Origin: an uncultured Flavobacteriaceae bacterium | GTDB lineage: Bacteria > Bacteroidota > Bacteroidia > Flavobacteriales > Flavobacteriaceae | Reading direction: 5' to 3' | NCBI GenBank assembly: GCA_947500445.1 | Contig: CANMSB010000012.1 | Coordinates: forward strand, 58,492-122,491 | Length of the DNA stretch: 64,000 nucleotides | Shown: one piece after another, positions 61,569 through 64,000 of the stretch | How the letters are laid out: every line of letters starts with the position of its first letter | Numbering within the stretch: position 1 is the first letter of the stretch | Program-made: the position numbers and the translations under genes | Notes under the pieces: generated by a model | The model's database searches: none | Told to the model about the DNA's origin: nothing | The model's input: only the letters and a program-made list of their open reading frames with translations

Positions 61569-62873
61569 ATGCGTACAAAGACCCTTAAGAAGAATAAAAT
61601 CAATGTCGTAACTCTCGGCTGTTCCAAAAACATCTACGATTCAGAGGTACTCATGGGGCAATTGAAAGCCAATAAGAAAGATGTGGTACATGAGGAGGAA
61701 GGCAATATTGTAGTGATCAATACCTGCGGATTTATTGCCAATGCAAAGGAAGAGAGTGTCAACACCATTTTGGAGTACGTAGAAAAGAAAGAAGCCGGTG
61801 CCGTAGACAAGGTATTTGTAACGGGCTGCCTAAGTGAGCGCTACAAACCCGACCTTCAAAAGGAAATTCCTGATGTTGATGCCTATTTTGGCACCAGCGA
61901 GCTTCCCAATCTTTTAAAAGCGCTCGGTGCGGATTACAAGCACGAATTGATTGGGGAACGCCTGACGACAACCCCTAAGAATTACGCCTATTTAAAGATT
62001 GCCGAGGGCTGCGACCGACCATGCTCTTTTTGTGCCATCCCCATAATGCGGGGCAAACACCGTAGCAAACCTATAGCCGACTTGGTTACGGAAGCCGAAA
62101 AGCTGGCCGCCAAAGGGGTGAAGGAACTTATTTTAATCGCCCAAGACCTTACCTATTATGGTCTTGATCTATATAAGAAAAGGAATTTGGCCGAACTTTT
62201 AGAAGAACTGGTCAAAGTAGACGGCATCGAATGGATCCGTTTGCACTATGCCTTCCCGACCGGTTTTCCCATGGATGTGCTCGATGTCATGAAGCGGGAA
62301 CCCAAGGTATGTAACTACTTGGACATTCCCCTGCAACATATTTCAGATGCCATATTAAAAAGCATGCGTCGCGGTACCACCCAAGCCAAGACCACCAAAT
62401 TATTAACCGAATTCCGAGCAGCTGTACCGGAAATGACCATACGCACCACTCTGATCGTCGGTTATCCGGGAGAAACGGAGGAAGACTTTCAAACCCTAAA
62501 AGCATGGGTGGCGGCCATGCGTTTTGAACGTTTGGGCTGTTTCACCTATAGCCATGAAGAAAACACCCATGCTTATACGTTGACCGATGATGTTCCCGAA
62601 GCCGTAAAGCAAGATAGGGCCAACGAAATTATGGAATTGCAATCTCAAATTTCATGGGAACTCAACCAAGAAAAAATCGGACAAACCTTTAAATGCATTA
62701 TTGATCGGAAGGAAGGCAATTACTTTGTCGGCCGAACCGAATTCGATTCGCCGGATGTGGATAATGAAGTATTGATCGATGCGACCAAGCATTATTTAAA
62801 ACAGGGAGCGTTTGCTAACATTACGATCACGGATGCCGCTGATTTTGATTTGTACGGAGAACCGGCGGTATAA
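61569..62873 (+). CDS. rimO: Ribosomal protein S12 methylthiotransferase RimO
   Basis: 434 residues from ATG 61569; in-frame residues from 61467 are not family-like. MTTase domain with Cys18, Cys53 and Cys87 for the auxiliary iron-sulfur cluster, radical-SAM motif Cys148-x3-Cys152-x2-Cys155 (CDRPCSFC), then a TRAM domain (from about 365). It adds a methylthio group to the conserved Asp of S12. The length matches the family. No neighbours in the operon. Confidence 0.96.
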   Translation: MRTKTLKKNKINVVTLGCSKNIYDSEVLMGQLKANKKDVVHEEEGNIVVINTCGFIANAKEESVNTILEYVEKKEAGAVDKVFVTGCLSERYKPDLQKEIPDVDAYFGTSELPNLLKALGADYKHELIGERLTTTPKNYAYLKIAEGCDRPCSFCAIPIMRGKHRSKPIADLVTEAEKLAAKGVKELILIAQDLTYYGLDLYKKRNLAELLEELVKVDGIEWIRLHYAFPTGFPMDVLDVMKREPKVCNYLDIPLQHISDAILKSMRRGTTQAKTTKLLTEFRAAVPEMTIRTTLIVGYPGETEEDFQTLKAWVAAMRFERLGCFTYSHEENTHAYTLTDDVPEAVKQDRANEIMELQSQISWELNQEKIGQTFKCIIDRKEGNYFVGRTEFDSPDVDNEVLIDATKHYLKQGAFANITITDAADFDLYGEPAV

Positions 62874-62876
62874 GTA

Positions 62877-63435
62877 CAAGTGTAGGAATCAAGTTCAAGT
62901 GTCAAACTCAAGCTCAAATTCAAACGTTGCCACTGTCTACTTTTTACTCATTACTGACCACGCCAACTGCTAACTGCAACTGTTCATTGCTAATTGTTCA
63001 TTGTACATTGAAAAAAGACCGCTACGCTGAAAGAAAATGGAAAAAAGAATACTTCGGCCAGTCGAATTGAGGGAAAACCAGAACAATTGTTACTTCGAGC
63101 GCAGTCGAGAACCTAGGAACACCGTGAGGTCTCGACTCCGCTCGACCGGACAAAAGGAGTACGGTTGAAACCTCTTTTGGGAAAAGAAAAAAGACCGCTA
63201 CGCTGAAAAGAGAAAAGAAAATAGAACAAATCCAAACGTCAAATTCAAATTCAAAACCTTACTACTATTTACTTTTTACTCATTACTAATCATGCCAACT
63301 ACCAACTGCTACTGCGAACTGCTAATTGCTAATTGAAAAAAGACCGCTGCGCTGAAAGAGAAAAGACAATAGACTAAAAAAAGTTCAAGTTAAAACTCAA
63401 GCGAACAACTTTTTACTCACCACTTTTTACTCAAT
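62877..63435. repeat. Low-complexity direct-repeat tract upstream of the IS
   Basis: No gene. The phrase AAAAAAGACCGCTRCGCTGAAA occurs as near-identical copies at 63011, 63187 and 63336. The block CTTTTTACTCATTACT...CCAACTGCTA occurs near 62940 and 63271. A 16-bp inverted repeat with one mismatch (TCGAGCGCAGTCGAGA at 63095-63110, TCTCGACTCCGCTCGA at 63130-63145) forms a hairpin in the middle. The tract ends at the IS boundary. Confidence 0.75.
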
Positions 63436-64000
63436 AGTGTCCGGTTGTAACTAAAAGATTTTCAATTGGTTGCAATTGTCGTTCTTTGAAATTTGAAATT
63501 CGTTCTGGCTAAATAGTTCATTTAGAGGTACTTTATCAAAAGCCGATACACTTAAGATTTGTAGCATTTCGTGCATATTTTGTTGGATTTGGCATTTGCT
63601 CCTTACAATGGCTACCAAAAGATAAGCGGCCACCGCTATCCATATCTGCGTTTTTACCGCATTTTCGCTCTGGCCCCAGAAAACCTTGACCCTGAGATGC
63701 TGCTTTATCCAGCGGAAAAAAATCTCGATTTTCCACCTCGACCTATAGAGCTGGGAAATCGTTTGCGCCTCCAGCCCCATATGGTTGGTCAACAGTACGA
63801 TCGTCTTTCCGGTAACGGGATCTTTGGCCTTCACACAACGGATCTTTTCGGGATATGCCTTTTTGGAATAGTAAACGGTAAACTTGCCGACCTGATCGAA
63901 AACAATGTTTTGCTGTCCTTTTTTCGAGCGGGAGTACACTCGCTTGAACTTAAGGGTCTTTTTTGCCCTGATCACAAAAAAAGCGTCCGATAGGTGTATG
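63436..64000 (-). mobile_element. IS4-family insertion sequence, partial (cut by right edge)
   Basis: The end AGTGTCCGGTTGTAAC lies just after the transposase stop and is a likely terminal inverted repeat; its partner and the target duplication are outside the window. Confidence 0.7.
63451..64000 (-). CDS. IS4-family transposase, C-terminal part
   Basis: Open to the right edge, so the N-terminal part is missing; about 183 codons are visible. The frame before the internal GTG at 63975 continues as IHLSDAFF, so that GTG is not the start. The DDE C-terminal signature Y-x2-R-x3-E-x6-K is exact in YRSRWKIEIFFRWIK. Other parts (DPVTGKTIVLLTNH, AVKTQIWIAVAAYLLVAI) match Bacteroidota IS4 transposases. 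It appears intact within the window. Confidence 0.92.
   Translation of the reverse strand, partial: IHLSDAFFVIRAKKTLKFKRVYSRSKKGQQNIVFDQVGKFTVYYSKKAYPEKIRCVKAKDPVTGKTIVLLTNHMGLEAQTISQLYRSRWKIEIFFRWIKQHLRVKVFWGQSENAVKTQIWIAVAAYLLVAIVRSKCQIQQNMHEMLQILSVSAFDKVPLNELFSQNEFQISKNDNCNQLKIF

Noticed and set aside
62877..63435. CRISPR array or tRNA cluster in the tract before the IS
   Set aside because: Repeats are irregular in spacing and content, and no cloverleaf can be drawn.

Overview
The window reads as a chromosomal segment of a marine-type member of the Flavobacteriaceae (Bacteroidota). The evidence is in the gene content: a TonB receptor paired with a DUF4249 lipoprotein, head-GIN proteins, BshC, the SpoIIM/RDD/MoxR/DUF58 membrane cluster, a GlgE-type glycogen operon, many lipoproteins with signals ending in Cys, TAnnTTTG-type promoter elements, and few Shine-Dalgarno sequences. 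I cannot name the genus. I see no rRNA, tRNA or CRISPR array.

Layout. 1-4259 (minus): the first ~1,420 codons of a giant secreted galactose-oxidase-like copper radical oxidase fused to a LamG domain and to near-identical 531-bp tandem repeats that run off the left edge. 4671-7621 (plus): an ECF sigma operon with a putative membrane anti-sigma protein and two repetitive surface proteins. 7710-9948 (minus): an MFS transporter and an M48 lipoprotein protease. 10147-18203 (minus): a glycogen/alpha-glucan operon, glgE-maltokinase-glgB-GH31. 18407-24029: small stress and housekeeping genes (collagen-like lipoprotein, MsrB, DinB-like, MazG, a Tat-exported TIM-barrel protein with an SMP-30 lactonase, DUF2853). 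24427-28399 (plus): a tight group of aquaglyceroporin, esterase, SGNH hydrolase and GH20 hexosaminidase. 28431-30058: an AT-rich accessory patch with an HNH nuclease and a HicAB toxin-antitoxin pair. 30173-35124: ankyrin, Qnr-like pentapeptide, AraC, VOC, Nudix, cyclophilin and TRIC genes. 35175-42095: RDD diverging from a six-gene SpoIIM-to-DUF58 operon. 42513-55628: two unknown proteins, a GIN protein, an oxidoreductase, CIA30, an M14 peptidase, BshC, DUF922, and a LysM/binding-protein fusion next to guaA. 55629-57025: a decayed, gene-poor stretch. 57026-62873: TonB receptor and DUF4249, a PNPOx-like flavoprotein, and RimO. 62877-64000: a low-complexity repeat tract ending in an IS4-family transposase cut by the right edge.

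How the parts work together. The glg operon should phosphorylate maltose, polymerise maltose-1-phosphate, branch the product and trim alpha-glucans; trehalose synthase is not in the window. The 24-28 kb group and the GalOx-like protein point to use of polysaccharides or amino-sugar glycans. The ECF operon looks like a self-contained envelope or surface response unit.

The least-described structure I found is a family of short palindromic elements (ATACC...GGTAT cores). They occur alone, usually touching stop codons, and also as inverted pairs bounding ~160-bp REPIN-like units. Two unrelated MITE-like elements of 142 and 182 bp occur as well. A perfect 16-bp palindrome lies between the -33 and -7 elements of the hicA promoter.
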